This document shows positions 51,013 through 58,056 of a stretch of DNA of 64,000 bases, piece after piece. The notes beneath the pieces were generated by a model. That model was not told the origin of the DNA, ran no database searches, and saw only the letters and a list, made by a program, of their open reading frames with translations. How positions within the stretch are numbered: the stretch's first letter is position 1; each line of letters opens with the position of its first letter. The DNA is taken from contig JBBQXS010000012.1 of the NCBI GenBank assembly GCA_038209365.1, positions 42,808-106,807 on the forward strand, read 5' to 3'. The position numbers and the translations under genes were made by a program. Source of the stretch: DASQHW01 sp038209365. GTDB lineage: Bacteria; Actinomycetota; Acidimicrobiia; IMCC26256; PALSA-610.

Positions 51013-51867
51013 TCATGAGCTCACCGCCTGCTGGTACTCGTCCTCGGTGACGTCGATGTACCGGGCGCGGAACTCGTCCCAGGCCTCTTCGGACTTCGCC
51101 GATGCCGTATACGCCCGCTGGAAGGCCTCGTCGCGCCCGTAGTCCGGCACGCACTCGGTGAAATGCGCGCCGTGCGGCGTCTCGACCACGCCGTCGGTCA
51201 TCAGCCGGTTGATGCGGATGGACTGCACCGGGCCCGCCGCGAGAAGGTCCTCGGTGTCGACGATGCGCTCGACGCTCATGAAGCGGCGCGTGGCCGCCAT
51301 GCACATCAGGTCGTCGAAGTAGGGGTCGACGTTGAGGAACTGGCCGGTGCCGCCCTGATCGCCGCGATGCATGTGGATGAGCGCGACGTCGAGCGGCAGC
51401 GCGGGCATCGCGACGAGATCTTCCGCGTCGGCGTACGGCGAACGGACGGTGCGGAGCTCCGGGCTCAGGCGCATGACGTCGGAGCCGAGGCCGACGCGGG
51501 TGGGAAGGAACGGGACCCGCCAGGCGGCCGCTTGGAGGCCGAGCAGGAACATCCCCTCGTCGAGCTCCATCGTGGTGACCGCGCCCGATTGCCGAGCGTT
51601 GCGAAAGTGCGGCTCGAGCGGGATGGAGTCGAGCGAGACGAACGCGTAGACGACCTCGCGTACTTTTCCGGCGCGGCACAGCAATCCGACGTCGGGACCT
51701 CCGTAGGAGACGACGCGCAAGTCCTTGACCGGCGAGCGGCACAGGGCGCGCACCAGAGCCATCGGCTTGCGGCGTGACCCCCACCCACCGATGCCGATCG
51801 TCATGCCGTCGCGCACGTCGGCGACGACGTCGTCGATGGTCACGCGCTTGTCCGGAACGCGCAGCAA
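51013..51867 (-). CDS. ipdA: CoA-transferase-fold ring hydrolase subunit alpha (IpdA)
   Basis: The TTG at 51867 follows GGGAGAGG and gives LLRVPDKRVTIDDVVADVRDGMTIGIGGWGSRRKPMALVRAL; a GTG 7 codons later is possible. The 284-aa product tracks mycobacterial IpdA: VVSYGGPDVGLLCRAGKVREVVYAFVSLDS, MFLLGLQAAAWRVPFLPTRVGLGSDV, VDPYFDDLMCMAATRRFMSVERIV and HGAHFTECVPDYGRDEAFQRAY. With IpdB it performs hydrolytic cleavage of the steroid-derived ring. It heads the minus-strand cluster and is divergent from an SDR gene with a palindromic region between them. Confidence 0.92.
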   Translation of the reverse strand: MLRVPDKRVTIDDVVADVRDGMTIGIGGWGSRRKPMALVRALCRSPVKDLRVVSYGGPDVGLLCRAGKVREVVYAFVSLDSIPLEPHFRNARQSGAVTTMELDEGMFLLGLQAAAWRVPFLPTRVGLGSDVMRLSPELRTVRSPYADAEDLVAMPALPLDVALIHMHRGDQGGTGQFLNVDPYFDDLMCMAATRRFMSVERIVDTEDLLAAGPVQSIRINRLMTDGVVETPHGAHFTECVPDYGRDEAFQRAYTASAKSEEAWDEFRARYIDVTEDEYQQAVSS

Positions 51868-51884
51868 CAGCCTCTCCCGACCTC

Positions 51885-51910
51885 GCGGAGCGTCAGATCG
51901 TACACTCCGC
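51885..51910. promoter_or_regulatory. Candidate operator between ipdA and a divergent SDR
   Basis: GCGGAG (51885-51890) and CTCCGC (51905-51910) form a 6-bp inverted repeat with a 14-nt spacer. The 47-bp intergenic region is the only space for both promoters. The position immediately upstream of the SDR ATG (51915) could alternatively be part of its ribosome-binding region. No KstR2-type box was found here. Confidence 0.35.
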
Positions 51911-51914
51911 CTTC

Positions 51915-52679
51915 ATGGAGCTCGGCTTCGACGGCCAGGTCGTCGTCGTCACCGGAGGTTGTCGCGGCGTCGGACGCGGGATCGCGCAGCGGTTCGCCGA
52001 TGCCGGCGCGCACATCGCGATCTGCTGTCGCCACGAGCCGGAGACCCTGCCGCACGGCTGGCTCTTCGTTGCCGCTGACGTGCGTGAGCCGGACCAGGTG
52101 GACGCCGTGATCGCGCGAACGCGCGAGCAGTTCGGCCGGCTCGACGTGTTGGTGAACAACGCGGGTGGCTCACCACCGGCCGACACCGCGACCGCGTCGC
52201 CGCGATTCACGGCCGGCATCATCGCACTCAACCTCACCGCGCCGATCGTGTGCGCGCAACGCGCGAACGCGGTGATGCAGGCGCAGGACGACGGCGGCGC
52301 CATCATCAACATCGCGAGCGTGAGCGGCGTGCGCGCGTCCCCCGAGACGCTCGCCTACGGCGCCGCCAAGGCGGGGCTGCTGAACGCGACGAAGACGATG
52401 GCCGTCGAGTTCGCGCCCAAAGTGCGCGTGAACGCGGTCGTCGTCGGATTGGTGGTGACCGAGCAAGCGCACCTCTTCTACGGCGACGACGAAGGGATCG
52501 CCGCCGTCGGCGCGACGGTGCCGCTCGGGCGCATGGCCGATCCTTCGGACGTCGCGGACGTGTGCCGGTTCCTCGCGTCGCCGCTGGCGCGCTACGTCAC
52601 CGGCGCCGAGGTGCTCGTGCACGGCGGGGGCGAGCGACCGGCCTACATGGACGCGGCGAAGGGAACGCGTCCGGCCTAA
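51915..52679 (+). CDS. SDR in the steroid gene cluster
   Basis: The ATG at 51915 gives 254 aa. TGGCRGVGRG replaces the usual TGxxxGIG at the cofactor loop, NNAGGSPP follows, and catalytic YGAAK is present. The acidic strand-2 residue is replaced by CCRHEP, which fits NADP(H). In M. tuberculosis SDR genes (Rv3548c, Rv3549c) lie divergently from echA20-ipdA-ipdB-ipdC, and this gene occupies the matching position. It probably oxidises or reduces a ring-derived hydroxy intermediate. Confidence 0.85.
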   Translation: MELGFDGQVVVVTGGCRGVGRGIAQRFADAGAHIAICCRHEPETLPHGWLFVAADVREPDQVDAVIARTREQFGRLDVLVNNAGGSPPADTATASPRFTAGIIALNLTAPIVCAQRANAVMQAQDDGGAIINIASVSGVRASPETLAYGAAKAGLLNATKTMAVEFAPKVRVNAVVVGLVVTEQAHLFYGDDEGIAAVGATVPLGRMADPSDVADVCRFLASPLARYVTGAEVLVHGGGERPAYMDAAKGTRPA

Positions 52680-52685
52680 CGGCGC

Positions 52686-53303
52686 CTACTGCGGCATCTC
52701 GATCCATTCCTCACGAGTATTCGTGCGCGGGAAGGGCGTATCCGGCACCGGTACCCCGAGCGCTGCGCAGAGCGGCGCCCAACCGTCGGCAACGTTGTAT
52801 TCGATGAGGCGCTCGCCGGGCACGCCGGCCCGCACGGCGTCGTTGTGCCGTTCGAACCCGGCGATGAGCGCTGCCCGATCGTCGTACGCGTCGCCGAACG
52901 TGAGTTGCCGTAGCTCGTCGAGCATCGTGCGCCATTCCTCGATGTTCGGGATCGGCGGCGCGATCGCCCGCGCAAAGACCTTTCCGATGGTCGCTTCGAA
53001 GCTGTCGCACCAGCTCTCGGAGTCTCGGACGGTGAGCAGCACGGGTGCGTCGGGGTAGCGATCCATGAGCTGACGCCAGAACACACATCCCGGCGCGTCG
53101 ACGGTCGCCGCGTAGTCGCGGTACACGTCCTCCCAGTCGACAGCTTCGCCACGCGCGGCGGCGGTGAACACTGCGGTGTGCTCGGGATGCCCGAATACCT
53201 CGACCATGTGGTGGCACGGCCCGAAGCCCAGCTGTTCGAGCGCGATCTTTTGCGTGAGCGTGCCCGTCCGACCGAAACCGGCACCGATGAGTCGAAGCGG
53301 CAT
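52686..53303 (-). CDS. Sulfotransferase-family protein
   Basis: The ATG at 53303 gives 205 aa. The PAPS-binding loop RLIGAGFGRTGTLTQKIALEQLGFGPCHH is at the N-terminus, followed by the 3'-phosphate-binding RDSESWCDSFEATIG. The length and the pattern match the Sulfotransfer_4 family of bacterial and eukaryotic small sulfotransferase-fold proteins, of mostly unknown substrate. It lies convergently 6 bp after the SDR and is divergent from the reductase gene, with 24 bp between starts. Confidence 0.85.
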   Translation of the reverse strand: MPLRLIGAGFGRTGTLTQKIALEQLGFGPCHHMVEVFGHPEHTAVFTAAARGEAVDWEDVYRDYAATVDAPGCVFWRQLMDRYPDAPVLLTVRDSESWCDSFEATIGKVFARAIAPPIPNIEEWRTMLDELRQLTFGDAYDDRAALIAGFERHNDAVRAGVPGERLIEYNVADGWAPLCAALGVPVPDTPFPRTNTREEWIEMPQ

Positions 53304-53327
53304 GTGCGCGCACCGTAGTCTGCGGCG

Positions 53328-54290
53328 ATGCGTTTCGTCGTCTACGGCGCCGGCGCGATCGGCGGTGCCGTCGGCGGCCGCCTGTTCGAGCACGGTCACG
53401 ACGTCGTGCTGATCGCGCGCGGCGCGCACTACGAGGCGATGCGCGACCGCGGGTTGCGGCTCGTCGATCCCGACGCGGACACGACGTTGGCGATCCCGGT
53501 TGCCGACCATCCGTCGCAGGTCGACCTTCGTGCCGACGACGTCGTCGTGCTGGCGATGAAGACGCAGGACACACAAGGGGCCCTGCAGGCGCTCGTCCAG
53601 ACGGCACCGACGGAGATCGCCGTCGTCTGCGCGCAGAACGGCGTCGAGAACGAGCGCCTCGCGCTCCGTCACTTCGCCGACGTCTACGCCATGTGCGTGA
53701 TGTGCCCGGCAAACCATCTGGAACCGGGTGTCGTCCAGGCGTCGTCGACGCCGATCACCGGGTTGCTCGATCTCGGGCGGTACCCGGGTGAGCTGGACGA
53801 GCGTGTTGTGGCGATCGCGTCCGCGCTCGAGCGTTCGACGTTCGAGTCGGTACCGCGCCCCGACATCATGCGATGGAAGTACACGAAGCTCCTGATGAAC
53901 CTCGGGAACGCCGCCGAGGCATTGTGTGGGCCGGTCGACGGCGCCGGTGAGATCGTGCGCCGGGCGCGCGCCGAAGGCGCAGCCGTGCTCGAAGCCGCCG
54001 GCATCGACGCAGCCTCGCGCGAAGAGGATCGGGAACGGCGCGCCGGTCGCATGGACGTCAAGCCGATCGCGGGTGCCGCGCGTGGTGGAGGGTCCTCGTG
54101 GCAGAGCCTGCAGCGAGGGACCGGCACGATCGAGGTCGACTACCTCAACGGCGAGATCGTGTTGCTCGGCCGGAGGTACGGCATCGACACGCCCGTGAAT
54201 GCGTCCCTGCAACGCCTCGCAAACGACGCGGCCCGCCGCCACGCCTCGCCCGGGAGCGTGACCCCGGAGGAGCTCCTCGCCCTCCTCTGA
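53328..54290 (+). CDS. 2-Dehydropantoate 2-reductase (ketopantoate reductase) family protein
   Basis: 320 aa. Nucleotide-binding GAGAIG at residues 7-12, VLAMKTQDTQGAL, and VCAQNGVENE are family signatures. The central WKYTKLLMNLGNAAEAL contains the catalytic Lys and Asn of PanE-fold enzymes, and a dimerisation domain completes the C-terminal half. True PanE reduces ketopantoate for pantothenate, which would feed CoA synthesis, but many actinobacterial paralogues act on other 2-oxo acids. It stands alone between convergent genes. Confidence 0.85.
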   Translation: MRFVVYGAGAIGGAVGGRLFEHGHDVVLIARGAHYEAMRDRGLRLVDPDADTTLAIPVADHPSQVDLRADDVVVLAMKTQDTQGALQALVQTAPTEIAVVCAQNGVENERLALRHFADVYAMCVMCPANHLEPGVVQASSTPITGLLDLGRYPGELDERVVAIASALERSTFESVPRPDIMRWKYTKLLMNLGNAAEALCGPVDGAGEIVRRARAEGAAVLEAAGIDAASREEDRERRAGRMDVKPIAGAARGGGSSWQSLQRGTGTIEVDYLNGEIVLLGRRYGIDTPVNASLQRLANDAARRHASPGSVTPEELLALL

Positions 54291-54303
54291 CCGGCGTGAC
54301 TCG

Positions 54304-55050
54304 TTACGGGTGCTGGCTGCTGACCGAGACGACCTCGCCGGTCATGTACGACGCGAGGTCGCTTGCGAGGAACACGATCACGTTGGCGACCTCCCACGGC
54401 TCGGCCGCGCGTCCGAACGCCTCACGCGTCGTGAGCTCGCCGAGGAGCTCCTCGGTCGTGACCTTGGCCAGGTTGGGGTGCATGGCGAGCGACGGCGCGA
54501 CCGCGTTCACCCGGACGTTGTGCGGAGCCGCCTCGACGGCGGCGCACCGGGTCAACGCGAGCACGCCGGCCTTGGCCGCCGCGTAATGCGATTGCCCTTC
54601 CTGCGCCCGCCATGCGACCACGGACGAATTGTTGACGATGGCCCCCGTGCCTCGTTCGCACATGTGCCGCAACGTCGCCCGGGTCATGCGCATGGTGCCG
54701 GTGAGCGTGACGTCGAGGACCTTGTACCAGTCCTCGTCGGTCATCTCGGTGAGGCGCGCCGTGCCACCGAGGCCGGCATTGTTGACGAGCACGTCGATCC
54801 CGCCGCACACGTCGATCGTCTCGGCGACCAACCGCTGCACGTCGTCTTCGGACGTGACGTTCGCGAGCACCGCGGGTACGCCGCCGAGTTGCTCGGCGGA
54901 CTCACGCAGCCGTCGTTCGTGGATGTCGCTGATGACGACGCGAGCGCCCTCCTCGGCGCAACGCTTCGCGGTCGCGAAACCAATACCAGTTCCCGCCGCG
55001 GCGGTCACCAGCACCGACTTGCCCTCGAGGAGCCCTGGTCGCTGTGTCAT
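54304..55050 (-). CDS. ipdF: IpdF-like short-chain dehydrogenase, steroid ring degradation
   Basis: 248 aa. The unusual cofactor loop TAAAGTGIG (residues 16-24), ISDIHERRLRESAEQL, NNAGLGGTARLTEMTDEDW, SQSHYAAAKAGVLALTRCAAVEA and the C-terminal AFGRAAEPWEVANVIVFLASD/SYMTGEVVSVSSQ match mycobacterial IpdF closely. IpdF oxidises a hydroxy-ring intermediate in the HIP pathway. Its ATG overlaps the fadE30 stop by 4 bp, the same gene order as in mycobacteria. Confidence 0.9.
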   Translation of the reverse strand: MTQRPGLLEGKSVLVTAAAGTGIGFATAKRCAEEGARVVISDIHERRLRESAEQLGGVPAVLANVTSEDDVQRLVAETIDVCGGIDVLVNNAGLGGTARLTEMTDEDWYKVLDVTLTGTMRMTRATLRHMCERGTGAIVNNSSVVAWRAQEGQSHYAAAKAGVLALTRCAAVEAAPHNVRVNAVAPSLAMHPNLAKVTTEELLGELTTREAFGRAAEPWEVANVIVFLASDLASYMTGEVVSVSSQHP

Positions 55051-56270
55051 CGTGGTTCCTTGTCTCTTGGGTCGACTCCGCGCTCCGCTCCCTCCGGTCG
55101 CTGCGCTGTCGTCTCCTTTGGCAGTCCCAGCGCCTGCTCACCGATCACATTGCGCTGGATCTCGTTCGATCCGCCGTAGATGGTGTCGGCGCGTGAGTAG
55201 AGGAACATGCGCGTCAAGCGGTCGTCAGCCGGCGCGATCGCGGCCGCGCCCAGCACGTCGACTGCGAGTTCGCCGAGCGCCCGGTGGAACGACGCCCACA
55301 ACAACTTGTGGATCGAGGTCGCGGGCCCGATGGTGCCGTGCTCGAGCATCGGCAGCGTGCGGAGCGCGTGATATCGCATGACGCGCAGGGTCATCCATGC
55401 GGCCGCGAGTCGCTGCCGGAACACAGGGTCGCCTGCGAGCCCGTTGGCGCGTGCGATCGATGTGATGTCGTGCAGCTCGTTCTCGAACGAAAGCTGTTGG
55501 CCGAGCGTCGAAGCGCCCCGCTCGAACGCAAGAGTGCCCATCGCGACCCGCCAGCCGGCGTTCACCTCGCCGACCACGTTGTCGGCTGCGGTACGCGCGC
55601 CGTCGAAGAACGTCTCGTTGAACTCGCTGTATCCCGTGATCTGCACGATCGGCCGGATCTCGATCTTCTGCGGCTGGTCCATCGGCACGAGCAGGTACGA
55701 GAGGCCCTTGTGCTTCGGCGCACTGCGGTCGGTGCGCGCGAGCACGAAGATCCAATGCGCCCAGTGCGCGAGCGACGTCCACACCTTCTGACCGTGCAGC
55801 ACCCATTCGTCGCCGTCGAGCTCCGCGCGGGTCTGGACGTTCGCAAGATCCGAGCCCGCGTCGGGTTCCGAGTACCCCTGGCACCAGATCTCGGTCCCAC
55901 GGAGGATGCCCGGGAGGAAGCGGCGCTTCTGTGCATCGTCGCCGAAATGCACGATCGTCGGCCCGAGAAGTCCCTCGCCCACGATGCCGACGCGACCCGG
56001 TCCGCCGGCGCGCGCGTACTCCTCGTAGAAGACGACCTGCTCGACGAGCGTCGCGCCGCGACCACCGAACTCGGCAGGCCAACCGAGACCGATCCAATTG
56101 TCGCGGCCGAGCTCCTGCTCCCACTCCCAGCGCTCGTCGAAGAGCTCGTGCTCGTCACCCGGGCCGCCACGACCGCGCACTTTCGCAAAGCTTCCGACGA
56201 GGCGATCGGCCAGCCACGCCCGCGCATCGGCACGAAAACGCTCCTGGGCAGGTGTGAAGTGGAGATCCAT
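55047..56270 (-). CDS. fadE30: Acyl-CoA dehydrogenase, FadE30-like
   Basis: The ATG at 56270 gives 407 aa. LGWPAEFGGRGATLVEQVVFYEEYARAGGPGRV, EIWCQGYSEPDAGSDLANVQTRAEL, GQKVWTSLAHWAHWIFVLARTD and ADTIYGGSNEIQRNVIGEQALGLPKE align with mycobacterial FadE30, which dehydrogenates 5-OH-HIP-CoA. The C-terminal tail (about 22 residues, AQRPEGAERGVDPRDKEPR) is longer than usual. Immediately downstream is ipdF, overlapping by 4 bp, so this pair forms an operon as in mycobacteria. Confidence 0.9.
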   Translation of the reverse strand: MDLHFTPAQERFRADARAWLADRLVGSFAKVRGRGGPGDEHELFDERWEWEQELGRDNWIGLGWPAEFGGRGATLVEQVVFYEEYARAGGPGRVGIVGEGLLGPTIVHFGDDAQKRRFLPGILRGTEIWCQGYSEPDAGSDLANVQTRAELDGDEWVLHGQKVWTSLAHWAHWIFVLARTDRSAPKHKGLSYLLVPMDQPQKIEIRPIVQITGYSEFNETFFDGARTAADNVVGEVNAGWRVAMGTLAFERGASTLGQQLSFENELHDITSIARANGLAGDPVFRQRLAAAWMTLRVMRYHALRTLPMLEHGTIGPATSIHKLLWASFHRALGELAVDVLGAAAIAPADDRLTRMFLYSRADTIYGGSNEIQRNVIGEQALGLPKETTAQRPEGAERGVDPRDKEPR

Positions 56271-56295
56271 CGCGCGACGCGGCAACCTAGCAAGC

Positions 56296-57090
56296 ATGCA
56301 ACCACATGGCATTGCCGTGGTCACCGGCGCGAGCCGCGGCATCGGGCGCGCGGTCGCGATCGAGCTCGCGCAACGGGGTTTCGACGCGGTTGCGACGATG
56401 CGCGACCCTGCCGCGGGTACCGAACTGGCGGACGTCGGTATGCGCGTGCAGCGACTCGACGTCACCGACCCGTCGTCGATCGACCTCCCGCACGGGCTAC
56501 GCGTGCTGGTCAACAACGCGGGAGTCGAGAGCGACAACCTGCCGGTCGAGGTGATGCCGGCCGAGTCGTGGCGCATGTTGTTCGAGACGAACGTGTTCGG
56601 TCTGATCGAGGTGACCAAGCAAGCGATCCCGCTCATGCGAGCAACGGGCGGGGGAGTGATCTGCAACATCACGTCGTCGTCGACGCTCGCGCCCGTGCCG
56701 TTCATGGCCGCGTACCGCGCCACGAAGGCCGCGGTGACCGCGATCGGGGAGTCGCTCGCCGCGGAGGTCGCGCAGTTCGGCATCCGCGTCGTCGAGATCA
56801 TGCCCGGTCCGATCGAGACCGACATGCTCGCGGGCTCCGACCGGCCTGCCCCCGCGGTCGAGCACGAGCACTACCGAGCCCTCGCCGAGAAGATGTGGGA
56901 GGGCCGCCAAGGCGTCCGCAGCTCGTACACTCCGGCGCCCGAAGCGGCGCGACGCATCGTCGATGCAATATGCGACGACGACGGCCCGCTTCGCTACGGA
57001 TGCGACCCACTGAGCGAAGGAATGTTGCACGGCTGGAATACGAGCGACAACGACGGCTGGGTGCGCGGCATGCTGCGCGCGTTCTCATGA
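56296..57090 (+). CDS. Short-chain dehydrogenase/reductase
   Basis: 264 aa; starts at ATG, 25 bp from the divergent fadE30. TGASRGIG, NNAGVESDN, catalytic YRATK and MPGPIETDM are present, and a basic TMRDPA after strand 2 suggests NADP(H). This SDR is shaped like 17-beta-hydroxysteroid/retinol-type enzymes. The stop overlaps the VOC gene by 4 bp (ATGA), so the two genes are coupled. The substrate is probably a steroid intermediate, judging from the surrounding ipd genes. Confidence 0.86.
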   Translation: MQPHGIAVVTGASRGIGRAVAIELAQRGFDAVATMRDPAAGTELADVGMRVQRLDVTDPSSIDLPHGLRVLVNNAGVESDNLPVEVMPAESWRMLFETNVFGLIEVTKQAIPLMRATGGGVICNITSSSTLAPVPFMAAYRATKAAVTAIGESLAAEVAQFGIRVVEIMPGPIETDMLAGSDRPAPAVEHEHYRALAEKMWEGRQGVRSSYTPAPEAARRIVDAICDDDGPLRYGCDPLSEGMLHGWNTSDNDGWVRGMLRAFS

Positions 57091-57569
57091 TCACCGGGCT
57101 CGCGCACACCGCGCTTCACGTGGCGGACGTCGACGCCGCGGTCGCGTGGTACCGGGATGTGCTCGGGCTCACCGTCCTCTCTCCCCCGTACCGCATGGAA
57201 GGCGACGCCATGACGCGCGACATGGGTGAGCTCCTCCCGGCCCCGGTGGTCGTCAAAGCCGCGATCATCGGTGTCGATGACGGCTCCGATCGCGTGATCG
57301 AGCTCATCGAGTATCCCGTGGTGCACACCGGCGAACCCCCGCAAGCCGGCGTCACCCATCTCGGTTTCACGCACGTCGCCTTGCTCTGCGACGACGTCGC
57401 CGCCACCCGTTCTGTGCTCGAAGGCAATGGTGTGCGATTTCTCGTCGGCGAGGTGGCCGACGTCGCGGGGCTCCGAACGACGTGGTTCGCCGATCCCTGG
57501 GAGAACGTGTTCATCCTCGTCGAGAAGGTGCGCCGCCCCGAGCACCCCTACTACCGGCAGTTCCGATAG
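57087..57569 (+). CDS. VOC/glyoxalase-family metalloenzyme
   Basis: 160 aa. HTALHVADVDAAVAWYRDVLGLTVLSP is the classic first VOC half with metal His; VIELIEYPVV gives the first Glu; HLGFTHVALLCDDVAATRSVL and TTWFADPWENVFILVEK give the second His and Glu. A complete metal site is thus present, as in extradiol dioxygenases, glyoxalases or methylmalonyl-CoA epimerase-like enzymes. Translational coupling to the SDR hints at a shared pathway, perhaps a steroid-derived side route. Confidence 0.85.
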   Translation: MITGLAHTALHVADVDAAVAWYRDVLGLTVLSPPYRMEGDAMTRDMGELLPAPVVVKAAIIGVDDGSDRVIELIEYPVVHTGEPPQAGVTHLGFTHVALLCDDVAATRSVLEGNGVRFLVGEVADVAGLRTTWFADPWENVFILVEKVRRPEHPYYRQFR

Positions 57570-57570
57570 C

Positions 57571-58047
57571 TCACAGCGGATACTCGAACTCGATCTCGTG
57601 CTTGATCGGGATGCCGTGATTGCCGGTCTCGGGCAGCTCGGGCTTGAGCGGGCGCGAGTCGGCGACCGCGTCGCGGTGGAAGGCGGCCCACTCCCAGCCA
57701 TCACGCTGATACAGGCGAATCGCGTCGGTGTTGTCGTTGGTCGTGATCAGCCAGAGTCGGGTCCAGCCGGCCTGCCGGGCGTGGTCGACCACCGCGTCGA
57801 GCAACGCACCGCCGGCCCCGACACCCCGGTAGGTCGTGACGAGCACGACGAGCTCGGCGTCCCCGTCGATCTCGCGCCACAGCGCGCAACCGATCGGCCG
57901 GCCGTCGTTCTCGACCACGAAGCCGTCGAGGACCGAAGCATCCGGGTGCACTCTTCCGCGTGATACGACCCGGGTCGACGCGAAGGCGCCGGTGATCGCG
58001 TCAGCCATCCACGCTCGGTCGTCGCCGGTCGCCCGCCTGACCTTCAC
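57571..58047 (-). CDS. GNAT-family N-acetyltransferase
   Basis: GTG start; 158 aa. The acetyl-CoA-binding motif A is TTYRGVGAGGALLDAVVDHARQAGWTRLWLITTNDNTDAIRLYQRDGW, followed by the conserved C-terminal strand. Such enzymes acetylate amines of small molecules or protein N-termini. It lies 9 bp downstream of the CaiB/BaiF gene on the same strand and convergent with the VOC gene. Substrate unknown. Confidence 0.86.
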   Translation of the reverse strand: MKVRRATGDDRAWMADAITGAFASTRVVSRGRVHPDASVLDGFVVENDGRPIGCALWREIDGDAELVVLVTTYRGVGAGGALLDAVVDHARQAGWTRLWLITTNDNTDAIRLYQRDGWEWAAFHRDAVADSRPLKPELPETGNHGIPIKHEIEFEYPL

Positions 58048-58056
58048 GCTGCGATC

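Noticed and set aside
51868..51914. KstR2 operator upstream of ipdA
   Set aside because: No sequence resembling the known KstR2 motif was seen, and no KstR2-like TetR gene lies in the window; the TetR at 20.2 kb differs.
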